Notes: generated by a model not told the origin, from the letters alone. DNA of 64,000 bases from Odiellus spinosus (GCA_963920705.1 OY987226.1:19749600-19813599); one strand, 5' to 3'. Positions 1 through 11,332 are shown, counted from the stretch's first letter. Made by a program: numbers and translations.

Positions 1-22
1 TAGGAGCCATCAGATATTCAAC

Positions 23-3000
23 ATGTCTATATCTTTAAGCCCCAAGATAAATCTGGAATGGCCAGACTACTCGTTCATTATCATTATCTTGGTATTGTTT
101 ATGGTTCTCAGTTATTATTTTAAACGAAACAAAACGATGGTACAACAGAATGGTAATAAATTATCGGAATTTCTACTCGCCACTCGGAGTTTATCAGTCC
201 TTCCAGTGTCCTTTTCCATCACAGTGACAATACTTTCAGCGTACACCTTAACCGCTGTTCCCAGCGAATTGTATATATACGGTGTTCAATATACCATTGG
301 CTACATCAGTTTGACTATTGGTACGATCTTAATCGCCTATTACGTGGTTCCAGTGTACAGAAAATCACAGTATGTGAGCGTCTTTCAGGTAAGGGTTAAA
401 TATAACGCCCTTCGTAACTTCTCATTTATATTAACAAGACACACTTATAGAGAATTCCACTGGACCACTTTCAGAGTGTTCCGAATTTTCCTACAAATCT
501 CATTACATTTACCCTCACTCGCTATAGAGCATCGAGCGAAGGAATGTAAAAAATGAAAAGGTACCATCCCCCAATAAAATCAGAGAAAAAAGCGCACATT
601 TTCGATTGCTCCTCCAAAAAAGGCAGACAAAAAAAGAGTTCGGCGTTTGGACAAGATAATCCATAAATAACGGTTAATCATTTATTTATGAATAGTAATC
701 GATATTATTCAGCAAATTATTCGCGATAACATGCATTTATCATAGACTCCCCGTGGATAATTTCAAATTATGAATAAAGATAAAACAAACGGATATTTTC
801 TTGTCCAATCGCCGAGCTCTAGACAAAAAGTTGCCAAACCATTTTTTCCAGTAGAACGTAAGTTCCTTGATAATGATGTACCGATCTAACTCACCCATTG
901 GGAATTAAAACTGGCTCAGAGTGATTTCTCTCGCTCTAGAGAACTCAGTGGAATTCGCTATAGCTGCGTGAAAAGGAAAACTTCCTTTTATAATCAAAAT
1001 TCGTTAGCAGAGACCAACCATAGGCATAAAGGCCTTTTCCATTGACCTCTTTCACTAACCATTGAATCCCATTCTTACAGTTGATGGAAGAACGATTTGA
1101 CAGTGGTATTCGACGATTTTTCTCAGTTATGTTTATCGCTAGTAAGGTAAGTTTGGTTTAAGTAAGATAATAACCTAACATTGGTTCCAAAATGTAAGCG
1201 ACGTACCACTTTGAGATGTTGTTCGAATGTTGCTAATTACGTCACGAAATCACGTGGCGTTAAGGTCATACAGGGCAGTTATTTCCGTTTCCATAAAACG
1301 CTAGGGACCAGACGGCTCAAAGTCACTCGGGAGAGACCCGACCTTGAGAGCTTAAGAAATGTTCGGTGCTCACGAGCGCTATGAGCTTTGCATGCTATGA
1401 CTTAGCTGATGACGTCTAGAGCTCGGCGTTTGGACAAGAAAATATCCGTTTGTTTTATCTCTATTCATAATTTGAAATTATCCACGGGGAGCCTATGATA
1501 AAAGCATGTTATCACGAATAATTTACTGAATAATATCGATTTTTATTCATAAATAAATGATTAACCGTTATTTATAAATAATCTTGTCCAAACGCCGAGC
1601 TCTAATGACGTCGACGGCAACATTCCCTTAGGAAGCTACTACTCTTTTATGATAGCAATTATTGGAATATTAAATCTTTGGTACGGAACTTACAATCGAC
1701 AGACTTAGGTACTAGCCGACAAGAAAGTTTATTACTATTTATCCTATATAGCTATTATACCTGGCCCTGGTTTTGTATTTACCGGCTCTATCCCTCGCAA
1801 CTCTTACACCATTTAACACTGAAATCATCACATTTGTCCTAGGATTCGTCTGTACCAGCTATAGTTCTTTGGTAAGCAATTAATATTACTCGTGAAATGG
1901 AAATACTCTATAAAGGGAGTATCAACTTCTGTTCTTTCGTGCGGTCTACAACGGGTGACAAGGTTTGCCACCAGGGTAATTGATCTTTGAATGATATTTG
2001 GTTAGTGGCTCGTTATAGGGGAAATCCTTAAAGTTATGGGGTTCAAATGCCTTATAGTAAGGGTATAAGAATGCCTTATACGATATACTCCCTTCATAAT
2101 TGTCGAGTGAAGATATCGCTACAAGTAAATCGTCCTTCAAGTTTATAAGACGACATACTGCCGGTGACGATGAAGTGAGTCCGATTTTCTCAGTCTATGG
2201 TTTCACCCTAATTAATTCCGAAATTTGTACAGAAAGGCGGCCAGGCCCAGTATATTCTTTCTAAAGTAAATCAGACTTGAAATCGCGAGAGGGAGAGAGA
2301 GAGGAGAGTTGTTTTCTGTCGATACATTTTCACCTCCGTAAACGTCTAGAAAGTTCAGAGCAATATTAGCACCGCCTACTTAGTTCCGCTAAAGAGAGCA
2401 ATTTCCAATTCCGTATCTAGAACTTTTAGAGTTTTTGGATTTTTCCTCTTTCCTCCGTGGCGAAAGCTCTGACAAGTGACAACAAAACTTTCAGTACCAT
2501 GCACATACCAATAATAATATGCCTTGTTGTAAACTTGAACCATGATTTACCCGTGATACCGGAAAAATATTAAAATACATAATTGCGTTTAAAAGGGATA
2601 AATAAAATTTGGTAGACTAATTAAACTTGATAATTCAATTGGCTGTGAAAATAAGGTTTCCTTTCGTAATTTAAACTAAATTAATCAAACTGCTCAATTA
2701 ATAGGGAGGTTTTCGTACCGTGGTTTGGACTGATAACATTCAATTCGTACTTATTACGATCGCGCTTTTAATGATTGTCACTCAAGGCGTTTTGCAAAGA
2801 GGAGGACTAAGCTATTTCTGGAAAACGTCTATGGCCAAGGGTTACCTTACGTCTATCTAGTAAGAATTTTTTCGGTTCTACATTTATGAACCTTGTATCA
2901 AATGAGAAGAAATTTTCAGTTGGTTCGAAGAAGACGGTGTTCGGTGCTCCATTTGGGCTGTTATTACTTATTATCTGGTATCGTCACTCGACCACCTTAT

Positions 3001-6000
3001 AATAAATCAAGCCACGATGCAGAGGGTTTTATCTGCTAAGTCCAACTCCGCCGCCAGAAGGTAAGCAATGTTCCAACTATACACCAAATACATTTTGGCA
3101 CATGGAAGTTTGAGCTTACCTTTGTACGTTCACTGGCACGATGCCATCGCCGAGATAAACCTACTGGCGAAAATTGACCCCTCAAACAAACAAAAAGATA
3201 AAGCTGACAACATGAAGGCAAATAATAAGTTCCCTCTTAAAGACTTTCGAGTCACTGATTTTGGTATTAATGTTTTACGATGGAAAAACCATTCGAGAGA
3301 GTGGAAAGGGAACAAAAAATCCTTTAAAGTTATTGAGCGAACAATATTGTACGCCGTACTGTACAAAATTCCTGCAAGTCAAATTATTCTTAGCAAAACA
3401 AATTTATTTCAAATATCGGCTTTATAGGCAACCTTTGATAGAGCTCGGAATTCGTAAAACTTTTGTTAATTGAATAACACCATCGTGAATGTCAATCAGT
3501 TATTATCCGTTCGCGAAAAAATATCCTATATTTCTTATTTGAGTTAACGTATCTAGCTTTTTTTTTTTTTTTTATTCATACTCATTGTTATAGTAAATTG
3601 ATACGTAATACGAGTTATTCATTGGGATAAGAAAATGTCTTTGTGGATTTTAACCCATATTGAGATCTTGGAGGTAGAATGTATATAGTAATTTACTTGG
3701 TTCCTTTCAATTTATTTCAAAATATAATCATTTTATTTCATTCTATACGGATTTCGAGAAACCTGATATTATCCTTTTGAATAAACGCGTAATTTGATTA
3801 TTAATCAAGCCTAAAATTTTATCTTCGGATAATTCGTATCCATTTGATTCACGTCTGTTTATATGAGTGGTTTTATATCAAGAAACAATTTATCTGAGAT
3901 TAAATATATGTTAAAAGCCTAGTTATCAATGGATATCCTAATATTCATTATCCGATTCCGAGCTCTAGCCTTTAAAATTTACTTAATAATACTATGAATA
4001 ATATTTTTATCTTTTTCATACAATTACAGTAATAATTTCTAATTTTAAAATATTAAAATACAAATGTAAAACCGTCACTATTATAACTTTTATTTCTATC
4101 CCAAGGTCGGTGATATTGGCCGCGGTGCTCATTCTTTTATTCGGAGCATTATTAGCCGTTGTTGGAGCTACTCTCTATATGCTTTATGGCAAATGTGATC
4201 CGTTGGCTTTCCCCGAATATACGGGGCTTACAAAAAATGACCAGGTATGACCCAAAAATACCACCTAGATACGCGTCCCAATTCAGACCACCAAATAAGT
4301 ACTCGTGTCAGTGTAACGGCTGATGACACCAACGGGCTGGGGAAGTAAACAATTTATCTCCACTAACAAATCCGTGTGTAATTCACGTTCTTAATAGCTG
4401 GCCGTAATCTAGGAGAATATAAGGGTGAAGGAGAGTTGGACTGCTTGCTTTCGTATTGAATCGCGCTTACCGCTTTCCGGCCGCTAGCTATAGCTTTCCC
4501 CTCGTTCTCTTGGTACATTATACGCGCAACTATTTTGGCGCGGGTCTACAACTAGTCGTCTATTGGTAAGAGATGAGAATTCGTGACCACGTGATGCGCG
4601 TAGCCAAGGAAACTAGATGGGCGTCAGTGTCTCTCCCTGTCCGAAAAATTTAAAGCCAATACATTTTTTTTTTCAGATATTTGTGTACGCTATTGGAGAC
4701 CTGTTTCAGAACCATGTTATTCTGAAAGGGGTCGCTGTTTCGGGAATAATTAGCGCTTCTCTAAGCACTTTTTCATCGTTCATCAACGCATTTGCTGCCC
4801 TAGCTTTAGAAGATTTCTTGAAACCATTGTTTCCTAATTTTACTCGGAGTGACAGCGTATCAGTTAAACTGTGCATGGCGCTAAGTAATATTAATTGACT
4901 TTACATTCCTTCTTCATAAGTCGATCATACGCGTTTCTTTTTTAGGCTTCGCATTTGGTGCTTTGGCCACATTTATATCTCTTTTAATGCCGTTAATGGG
5001 AGACTCGATAAAGATTATGAGCATCATATCTGGAATTTTTCCTGGGCCACTAAGTGGAATTGCGCTGCTACTTTTCTTCTACAAGCGACTTACTAAAAAG
5101 GTACAACGCACCTTGAAAATCGCCAAATGCTAATTAGAGGAAATATAGGTTGATCCTACTGAGACAAAGAGAACGAAAAGTCAGAGCTGGTCTCCAAGAA
5201 CTCTTTAACGCCTCTCAAACCCTCAAATAGAGCCTTAGAGTTGTTTCAAGGGTCTTAAGAGGTCTGAAAAGTACTTAGAAATTTATTTTAAAACGCCTTC
5301 ATATTGAAGAAGTCCTAGACCAAAATCATTGTTTTTTCTTGGTTTTCTTTGTGACAATTAGCTATTCCATTTAAAGGAAGAATACAACCTAATAACAAGT
5401 AATTTTTTATCGATTCCTTATGGCTTAAATAGGCCTAATCCACCGATAAAAAGTTAACAAAACAAATATTAAACTAGAAATAAATTGAAAACTTGCCCGG
5501 AAAATACGCTTAGCGGGATTCACGGAGATCCTGAATTGCCTCCGTGTAAGGTCTAGCGACCAATGAGCAAAGGCCCGTCGTTAATACGAGATCTCCACGA
5601 GACTTACAATCGCGTTCGATTGGTCGCTAGACCTTCTACCCGAGAAAATCAGGATCTCCAAGAAACCCGCTAATACCCTTTTCAGACGAGGCGTAACTAG
5701 CCGGTTTAATCAGTTTTAACCATGGTTTATTCAAAATTAACCGAGGTTTATTGAACTGAAAAGGCTATGTAAACCTCGGTTAAATCTGATTAAACCACGG
5801 CTAATTACGCCTCGTCTGAAGAGGGTATAAGCCCATTTTCCGGGTAAGTTTTAAATTTATTTCTAGTTTAATTTTTGATCGTAAAAGTTTTCACTAGTGG
5901 ATTAGGCCTATTTAAAAGATAAGGAATCGATGAAAAATCACTTGTTGTTAGGTTGCATTGATAAATTATGGCCCACGAGACAAAAAATCAAATTAGGGAC

Positions 6001-6606
6001 GTTACAAGACTTGGTCCTTCGATCAATGGCTATGAACGTCTCTACGTAACTTTACTAATACAATTATGTAGTTATATTTTGCCAAATCCATGTGGTTTTA
6101 CCAATTTTTAACCTACTACCTTTTTAAATTATTCATGGCATTAAGGCATGTATCTTTGGTTTGCTGATGGGATTTACCTTTATGTCTTGGCTGATAATTG
6201 GTAACAACATGTACGTTAAGAAAAGAAAGTTATATTCTTTGCCACACTCGACTGACGACTGCGAAACTGACTACGGGGTCAGTTGGCCCAACCACACCAT
6301 TAATTTAGTTTTGGAAACAGAAGGGTAAATAATGGTTCCTTGGACAATTCCAATAAGAGATTGACTAATAATTAATAGTCGAAATATATTTCAGAATTCT
6401 AATGCAGTTTTATAAAATATCTTTCTTCTGGTATAATTCGATCGGATTTGCTTCATCTATTATTTTTTGTTTCGCGTTTTCAGAAGTTTCAAGGGCATTT
6501 CGGGGTAAATACATTCCGATTAAATTTAGAAATTATTAAAATTGACATTTAATACTTTTCAGGAAGAAGCAAAATCTATAATCACGTCAGAACTGGGCAA
6601 GTATAA
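23..6606 (+). CDS. SLC5-family sodium/solute symporter, 11 exons, 557 aa
   Basis: Exons: 23-388, 1081-1146, 1752-1871, 2705-2850, 2920-3060, 4106-4244, 4677-4884, 4946-5100, 6146-6324, 6395-6504, 6563-6606 (stop TAA 6604-6606). All introns are GT-AG and phases join without a break to 557 codons; only the exon 4 donor (AC|gtctat) is weak. The protein is a multi-pass membrane symporter coupling Na+ entry to uptake of a small organic anion or vitamin. Visible family marks are a first membrane segment at residues 17-34, LSAYTLTAVPSELYIYG (TM2-like), RRFFSVMFIASKLLYLALVL, LYLPALSLATLTPF, GGFRTVVWTDNIQ at 185-197 (consensus GGxKAVxWTDxxQ), NQATMQR, YGKCDPL, and SASLSTFSSFINAFAALALED (the Ser-rich Na+-site helix). 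These place it nearest SLC5A5/6/8/12 (SMVT/SMCT-like); the substrate cannot be assigned. The start ATG (CAACATG) lies 22 bases from the window edge with no upstream in-frame stop, so a further 5' exon is possible. The length is slightly short for the family (about 600). No disabling mutation is seen. Confidence 0.9.
634..821 (+). mobile_element. hAT-like MITE, family A (copy A1), in intron 1
   Basis: A 188-bp element with inverted ends AGAGTTCGGCGTTTGGACAA and its complement, flanked by a perfect 8-bp duplication GACAAAAA (626-633 and 822-829). An 8-bp duplication with a TAGAG terminus is typical of hAT transposons. It is non-coding and its core is AT-rich (TTAATCA, TTATTCGCGAT). It is an inverted near-copy of the element at 1417-1604, and lies in intron 1 of the symporter. 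Confidence 0.85.
1214..1664 (+). mobile_element. MITE family B (copy B1), 5' truncated, carries nested A2
   Basis: The repeat runs from GAGATGTTGTTCGAATGTTGC to the right end GATAGCAATTATT. Three relatives lie at 6664-6953 (reverse), 46049-46367 and 62640-62966, whose ends are inverted repeats close to AATAGTTGCTATCATAAAAG. Here the left terminus is missing, and an A element has inserted at 1417-1604, splitting the ATGACGTC motif. It sits in intron 2 of the symporter. Confidence 0.75.
1417..1604 (-). mobile_element. hAT-like MITE, family A (copy A2), nested in B1
   Basis: 188 bp, with ends TAGAGCTCGGCGTTTGGACA and complement. The 8-bp duplication ATGACGTC lies at 1409-1416 and 1605-1612. It is the opposite orientation of A1 with nearly the same sequence. 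The uninterrupted ATGACGTC target can be read in B2 and B3, which proves the insertion. Confidence 0.88.
2120..2515 (+). repeat. Retroposon-like repeat family L (copy L1), in intron 3
   Basis: Shares about three quarters of its bases with the reverse strand of 44440-44790 (GACGATGAAGTGAGTC, TTGTACAGAAAGGCGGCC, GTCGATACATTTT). Its right part matches the reverse strand of 56358-56470 (CCTCTTTCCTCCGTGGCGAA, GAAAGCTCTGAC, AAAACTTTCAG). The 56.3 kb copy ends in an A-tail, so a retroposon is inferred. No terminal repeats are seen. It occupies most of intron 3 of the symporter. Confidence 0.6.
3439..3967 (+). mobile_element. hAT-like MITE family C (copy C1), in intron 5
   Basis: 529 bp, beginning TAGAGCTCGGAATTCGTAA and ending TCCGATTCCGAGCTCTA (inverted). 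The flanks ACCTTTGA (3431-3438) and GCCTTTAA (3968-3975) are an 8-bp target duplication with two changes. The interior is AT-rich with no open frame of transposase size, and includes a T-tract near 3559. The outermost bases match family A. It accounts for half of intron 5. Confidence 0.8.
5373..5959 (+). mobile_element. Long-TIR MITE family D (copy D1), in intron 8, with nested P
   Basis: Family D defined: ends AAAGGGAGAATGCAACCTAA and complement, long imperfect inverted arms (about 190 bp) containing AAATAGGCCTAATCCAC and AAACTAGAAATAAATTTAAA, and a central fold with GGTCTAGCGACCAATGAGC against ATTGGTCGCTAGACC. This copy is complete but its right end stops at GGTTGCATT. A second, different MITE interrupts it at 5674. 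Targets look TTTAA-rich; the duplication length could not be settled. Confidence 0.8.
5674..5827 (+). mobile_element. PIF/Harbinger-like MITE (P), nested in D1
   Basis: 154 bp with inverted ends TACCCTTTTCAGACGAGGCG and TACCCTCTTCAGACGAGGCG, flanked by the 3-bp direct repeat TAA (5671-5673, 5828-5830). In intact D copies the site reads CGCTAAGCC, confirming the empty target. A 3-bp TWA duplication is the hallmark of PIF/Harbinger elements; assignment rests on that alone. No second copy was seen in the window. Confidence 0.7.
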
Positions 6607-6663
6607 CTCAAATATTTATGATTGAATTTTTCATCCTTTGTTAACCAACAATGAGCATTAATG

Positions 6664-6953
6664 AATAGTCGCTATCATAAAAGAGGAGGAGCTTACTTAG
6701 GGACGTCATCAGCTACGTAATACCTTGTAAACCTCATAGCGCGTGAGCACCGAGCATTTCTTAAGCTTATTTTTCTATATCCGTGTTAGCTCACAAGGTC
6801 AGGTCCCTCCCGAGTGACTTCTAGCTGAGCCGTCTGGCCCTTAGCGTTTTGTGAAAACGAAAATAACTGCCCTGTATATAGCCTTAACGCCACTTGACTT
6901 CGTGACGTTGTTAGCAACATTTGAACAAGATGACTTTTATAATATCAACTATT
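6664..6953 (-). mobile_element. MITE family B (copy B4), just downstream of the symporter
   Basis: Complete copy in reverse orientation: left end AATAGTCGCTATCATAAAAG, right end CTTTTATAATATCAACTATT. The core matches B2 and B3 in reverse (GTGAGCACCGAGCATTTCTT, CGTTTTGTGAAAACG). It starts only about 60 bp after the symporter stop codon, so it may lie in or next to the 3' untranslated region. No clear target duplication beyond a possible TA. Confidence 0.75.
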
Positions 6954-7629
6954 AACCATTTTGGTTATAAACAGCTAGTTATCGAAGCAAAACTAGATGA
7001 AGGCATAAAACTCATGGGGTTCCATGATAACCCTTTCAAAACTTTCTGATAATTTAACATATTCATCCTTATAGGGTTCAAGAAGACAGTCAGCAACATG
7101 AAACTGTAGATTTATAAGTATTAAACCTGTATCATGTAACCATTTCAAAAATATATCAATATTAAAAGTATTTTTTAATTGTTCGATCCACGAGATTATT
7201 CTAAAACTAAAAATTATTTTAACACGAGTTGGGTGGTTACGCTGTCTATTCAAAGACGGAGGCTATTAACTTGGATAGCGACAGGAGAAAGGAATTCCCG
7301 CCATTCTCTGGGATTAGTACAGGGAATCTCCTGTCTTTAGGTTGAGAAGTTCTAGAATAGCGTTCCTTAAGCTAAAGAAGGTCTTCTTATAGTATACAAA
7401 TTTCAGGATTCCGCAATTTTTATTAACACAAAATTATAAGGCTTTATAGGACATTTCAAGGAAATACAGACTAATATAGGACATGTTTGAAAATCTAGGA
7501 TCTTATATATTGTTTTTGGGATATTTTAATTTAATTTTGGGAGAATTTAAAAGTAAGCCATCTTCAAGAACTGATTGAAGTAAGCATTAGCCTTTGGTAC
7601 CATCCTCGCGTATTTTTCAGCCAAATTGG
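6954..7629. other. Intergenic, no recognised gene; one small open frame
   Basis: Nothing recognisable apart from an 86-codon frame on the - strand (7253-6993) whose product I cannot assign. It has no signal peptide, no transmembrane run and no family motif. 7260-7340 carries an imperfect inverted pair (ACAGGAGAAAGGAATTCCC against GGGAATCTCCTGT). Confidence 0.4.
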
Positions 7630-7660
7630 TCAGTTATTCATTATCAGATTCCGAGCTCTA
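7630..7660 (+). mobile_element. Solo right end of family C
   Basis: TTATTCATTATCAGATTCCGAGCTCTA matches the terminal bases of C1 with one change, but no left end was found in the preceding kilobase, so this looks like a truncated relic. Confidence 0.6.
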
Positions 7661-8646
7661 CAAATTACGCAAACAACAGACTCACAAACATACAAAATCA
7701 TCGATTACAAACATCTCCGTGAACTAACGTTTACTCGGAGAGTTAATAATGAAATAGGTACAGTCTGCGGTCTAGACTGAACGCGCTGAAGTAAGGTAGG
7801 CTACGTGTATACACATATAGAGTCGAGCCATTAATCGTCATCGTCCCTTCCGCGGCCCGGCGGCGCTTGTCGACCGACTAGCTTTGTTTTCTTAAAAAAA
7901 TTAAAAAGGCCTCAGCCAAAGAAGAAGATACTTTAAAACTGTCGGAAAGACCGCGTACTAGGGAAATATATAATACAAAGCGGAACAACAACAGCAAATA
8001 ACGTTCAACCAGTCCGCGATGAGATTGCGAATACGCGCGAAGACTGCTCGACGCCTTCAACGCGGCCAAATGAGTTACGTATGCCATACAGCCCGAGAAG
8101 GTATTCGATACTCCAATAGAAAACTCTCTTCTTTCACGTAATTTAGGTCCCTTCCACTCTCACTTTTGGAGCTCTACTGTTTCGGCGCAACAACAAGGTA
8201 CAGGAGGTAACCACAATCTTGAGGGACGGGAGTAAGCTAGAGGCCTACCCATTCATACCGCTTTAAACTCAGCAAAAAAACGGGGTATCGTCGGATGAGG
8301 TATCAAGGGACAGGAGAGTGGGAGGTTTGCCTGATTTATTTCTCTCGGTTTTTACACCAAAACCACCGAGTGTTATAGCGCAAAAAATAAAGGTTTCCGG
8401 CCCTCCAATATATATGTCTAGCTCTCTCCCAGTAGCCCGTTTTAACCACCTACCGACGCTTACACATATACCCGTCGTGTTTTTCTAATATAAGTCGCCA
8501 AGCCATTGAATCTCATCACGAAACTATAGCTTTCTCACCATCCAAATAAAAAAAGGGACGCTGAAAAAGCTTAACGGAAATAAAATACATTCTTATATAT
8601 GTGATAGAATAATAGCGTAATATAACTGTTGCAAAACGCGATTAAG
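7661..8646. other. Low-copy intergenic DNA, moderately GC-rich
   Basis: No repeat family shared with the rest of the window and no convincing frame. The 69-codon - strand frame at 8087-7878 shows no known motif. Base composition rises here relative to neighbours. Confidence 0.4.
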
Positions 8647-8825
8647 TAGAGATCGGGGTTTAGACAAGAAATTTCTGATTATTTTATCTTTATTCATAAC
8701 TTAAATTTTTTCAAGGAAAGTCTATGATAAATCCAATGTAATCGCGAATAATTTTCCGATTATTTTTTTATGATTAACTGATTAACTGATAGTTGTGGAT
8801 TATTTTGTCCAAACCCCGATTTCTA
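8647..8825 (+). mobile_element. hAT-like MITE family A (copy A3)
   Basis: 179 bp, ends TAGAGATCGGGGTTTAGACA and complement, with a perfect 8-bp duplication CGATTAAG (8639-8646, 8826-8833). The GGGG-type subfamily, almost identical to A6 and A7. Confidence 0.9.
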
Positions 8826-9006
8826 CGATTAAGAGTTGGATTCATAAAAGTGTAATAAATAACCAGGCGATTGTCGAGCGAATGCATTTATCCTTTCTAT
8901 CCTCCCTTTATTAAAAACTAAAGCTCCCTTATAATACATTTTTCAGGTCGATATTCGACTAGAGGTTGAGTCTACATCAGCCCCCGTCCACGAGGCGTAA
9001 GATCTT

Positions 9007-9438
9007 AAAGGGAGTTTGCAGCCTAAAAATGATTTTTTATCGATTCCGTATCGTTTAAATAGGCCTAATCCAACTGTAATTAAAAATTACAAACAAATAT
9101 TAAACTAGAAATAAATTTACAACTTAACATCAAAATAGGCTTAGCTGGATTCATGGAAATCACCTGAACTCCCCATATAAGGACTATCGACCAATGACAT
9201 GGATCGATGGCTCTTTATGGGGAATGCAGGATCTCTATGATCAATGTCATCGGTCGCAAAATCTTATACGGGGAGTTCAGGATATCTCGATTAATCCAGC
9301 TAAGCCTAATTTGATGGTAAGTTTTGAATTTATTTCTAGTTTAATATTTGTTTGTAATTTTTCTATTGTTGGATTTGGACTATTTAAACGATAAGGAATC
9401 GATAAAAAACACTTGTTGTTAGGTTGCATTCTCCCTTT
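9007..9438 (+). mobile_element. Family D MITE (copy D2)
   Basis: Full-length, from AAAGGGAGTTTGCAGCC to GGTTGCATTCTCCCTTT. The central fold differs from D1: GATCGATGGCTCTTTATGGGG pairs loosely with the right half. This is the same subfamily as 12857-13244 (both carry GAACTCCCCATATAAGGACT). Confidence 0.85.
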
Positions 9439-9740
9439 AAAAGAGCTATTGCAGCCCTAATCTTCATTCGCTTTTTAAGATGAAAAACAAAAACGAAAAA
9501 TGACAAGACGCGACAGCTTATCCGCCCATCCGCTCAAGACCCCAATGGAAACCGAAGAGGGCGAGCGCCCATCCAACACTGAAAAAGCTAACGATAAAAT
9601 ACGCCAGAAAAAAAAAACCAGGAAAAACTGCTGACTCTAAAAACAAAAGCGAAAAATGGACGCGAAACCAGAGTTTGTCCCGAAACCAAAATACAATAAG
9701 ATTTTAACCTTAATATAAAGGGTTAGGTACAACATTTATT
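9439..9740. other. Short intergenic gap, A-rich
   Basis: Contains two similar AAAAACGAAAAATG(G)AC stretches (9488, 9648) that suggest a local duplication. Nothing else recognised. Confidence 0.35.
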
Positions 9741-9813
9741 AAAGAGAGAATGCAACCTAACAACAATTGATTTTTTATAGATTACTTATAAATTAAATAG
9801 GCCTAATACAGAA
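9741..9813 (+). mobile_element. 5' fragment of family D
   Basis: AAAGAGAGAATGCAACCTAA to AATAGGCCTAATACAG matches the left arm of D1. The remaining two thirds are absent, so this is a truncated copy. Confidence 0.7.
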
Positions 9814-9910
9814 GCCAAAATCCCTTAGACTTTGGATGAAATAAAAAAATCCATTCTCTATGGAAATTAATCGGGCTGTTTCGTTTACCCAGAGAAAAAA
9901 GAATCCTAGC

Positions 9911-10434
9911 TATAGAGCTCAGAATCGGATAATGAATAACTTAGGATATCCATTGATATCAGATATTTTAATCTCGGATAAATTGTTTGTTAATATAAAA
10001 ACCACAAATTATGTAAACAGACGTGTATCAAATGGATACGAATTATCCGAAGATAAAATTTTAAGCTTGATCAATAAAGAAATTAAGCGTTTATTCAAAG
10101 GGGATAATGCGTCGAAGATAAAAATATGATGTTTCTAGAAATCTGTGTAGAATGAAATATAATAATTATATTTTAACCTAAATTGAAAGGAACAGCGACT
10201 AAATTAGTACATTCCAGCTTTAAGATATCAATTTGGGTAAAAATAAGCAAATAAAGTTGAGTTTTCAACTCGTATAACGTATTAATTCCCTAAAACAATG
10301 AGTACGAATAAAAAGTTACATTCAGATACATTACTCGATTAAGATATGAATCTTTTTCGCAAACGGATAATATCCGATTGGCATTCATGATGGTCTTATT
10401 AAATTAACAAAGGTTATACGAATTCCGAGCTCTA
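9911..10434 (-). mobile_element. hAT-like MITE family C (copy C2)
   Basis: 524 bp, TATAGAGCTCAGAATCGGAT to ACGAATTCCGAGCTCTA. Flanks ATCCTAGC (9903-9910) and ATCGTAGC (10435-10442) are an 8-bp duplication with one change. Reverse orientation relative to C1. The 89-codon frame inside (9860-10129) is accidental. Confidence 0.82.
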
Positions 10435-11332
10435 ATCGTAGCTCGGTACTCGCTGCCAATTCCGGGTGAAATATTCATTCTCGGTATACGTACATTACGC
10501 GTTCCGAACGCGACCTTTTTCGGCGGAGACAAAGAGCGGCCAGCCTATCCCCGAGCGGGTTAAGCCTTATTGGAATAATACGTGTTTTCGCGATGGTATT
10601 ACATTTTTTTTTCTTCTGCTAAGCGCGCGGTTACGACGCTCCCGAGAATTTCTGGTTTTGGTTTTTATTTTTTTATTATTCTTTTTTTAGCTCTCCCTCC
10701 TCTCTTGGGTCTTATCCGATTTCACTTACACGACGGCAATACCGCAACCAGGGCGATGTTTACGAGGGGCCAACTTTAACATTATAATCCATAATTCTTA
10801 AGAAAAAAGGCCCGCTACTGTAAAAAAAAACATTATCGCCGCTTTAAGGAATTTTTATATCACGCCTGTATAACTGTTTCAACACTCGCGCTTCGTTGCA
10901 TGAGGGAAAGACTATCCAAAGGGACCAAGCTCCTAACGCTTTTTATATTGGACTCCTGTAGAAGTGTTTTACCACTCGAGCATCGGCGCAAGAGGGGAAG
11001 ACAAAACAAAAGGAGAAAAGTTGCTAATAGAAGATAAGAAATAGAATGAGCTGATCCAAATGGAATTGGAAACTGGTATCACAGGCAAGATATTCAAAGA
11101 ATATAGCCTATACAGGATGGTTTAGATCAAAAAATTAAATAGTTTCTATGGAGGGATGAAATTAACATTGAACGCTTGTTAAGTGAATTCATTTTTTCAA
11201 AAATCTCGCGCTCGAGTTTGAAGATAAATGAATTAGCTTAATACGCGCCAGACGAACGCTCCAAATGTTATATTTATCTCTCCTTATAAGCTATTGGGCT
11301 CTTTAATCTAAACCAACCTGTATATACATAAA
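10435..11332. other. Low-copy intergenic DNA
   Basis: No gene. 10860-11000 holds a loose tandem pair (TATATCACGCCTGTATAACTG / TATATTGGACTCCTGTAGAAG, then CGCAWGAGGG-type text), probably an old local duplication. Confidence 0.4.

Noticed and set aside
3068..3427. 119-codon frame in the symporter's intron 5
   Set aside because: Begins just after the exon 5 donor in another frame, with no similarity to transporter sequence; adjoining exons join cleanly without it.
6993..7253. 86-codon - strand frame next to the symporter, considered as transposase debris
   Set aside because: No catalytic motif or family signature visible; not repeated elsewhere in the window.
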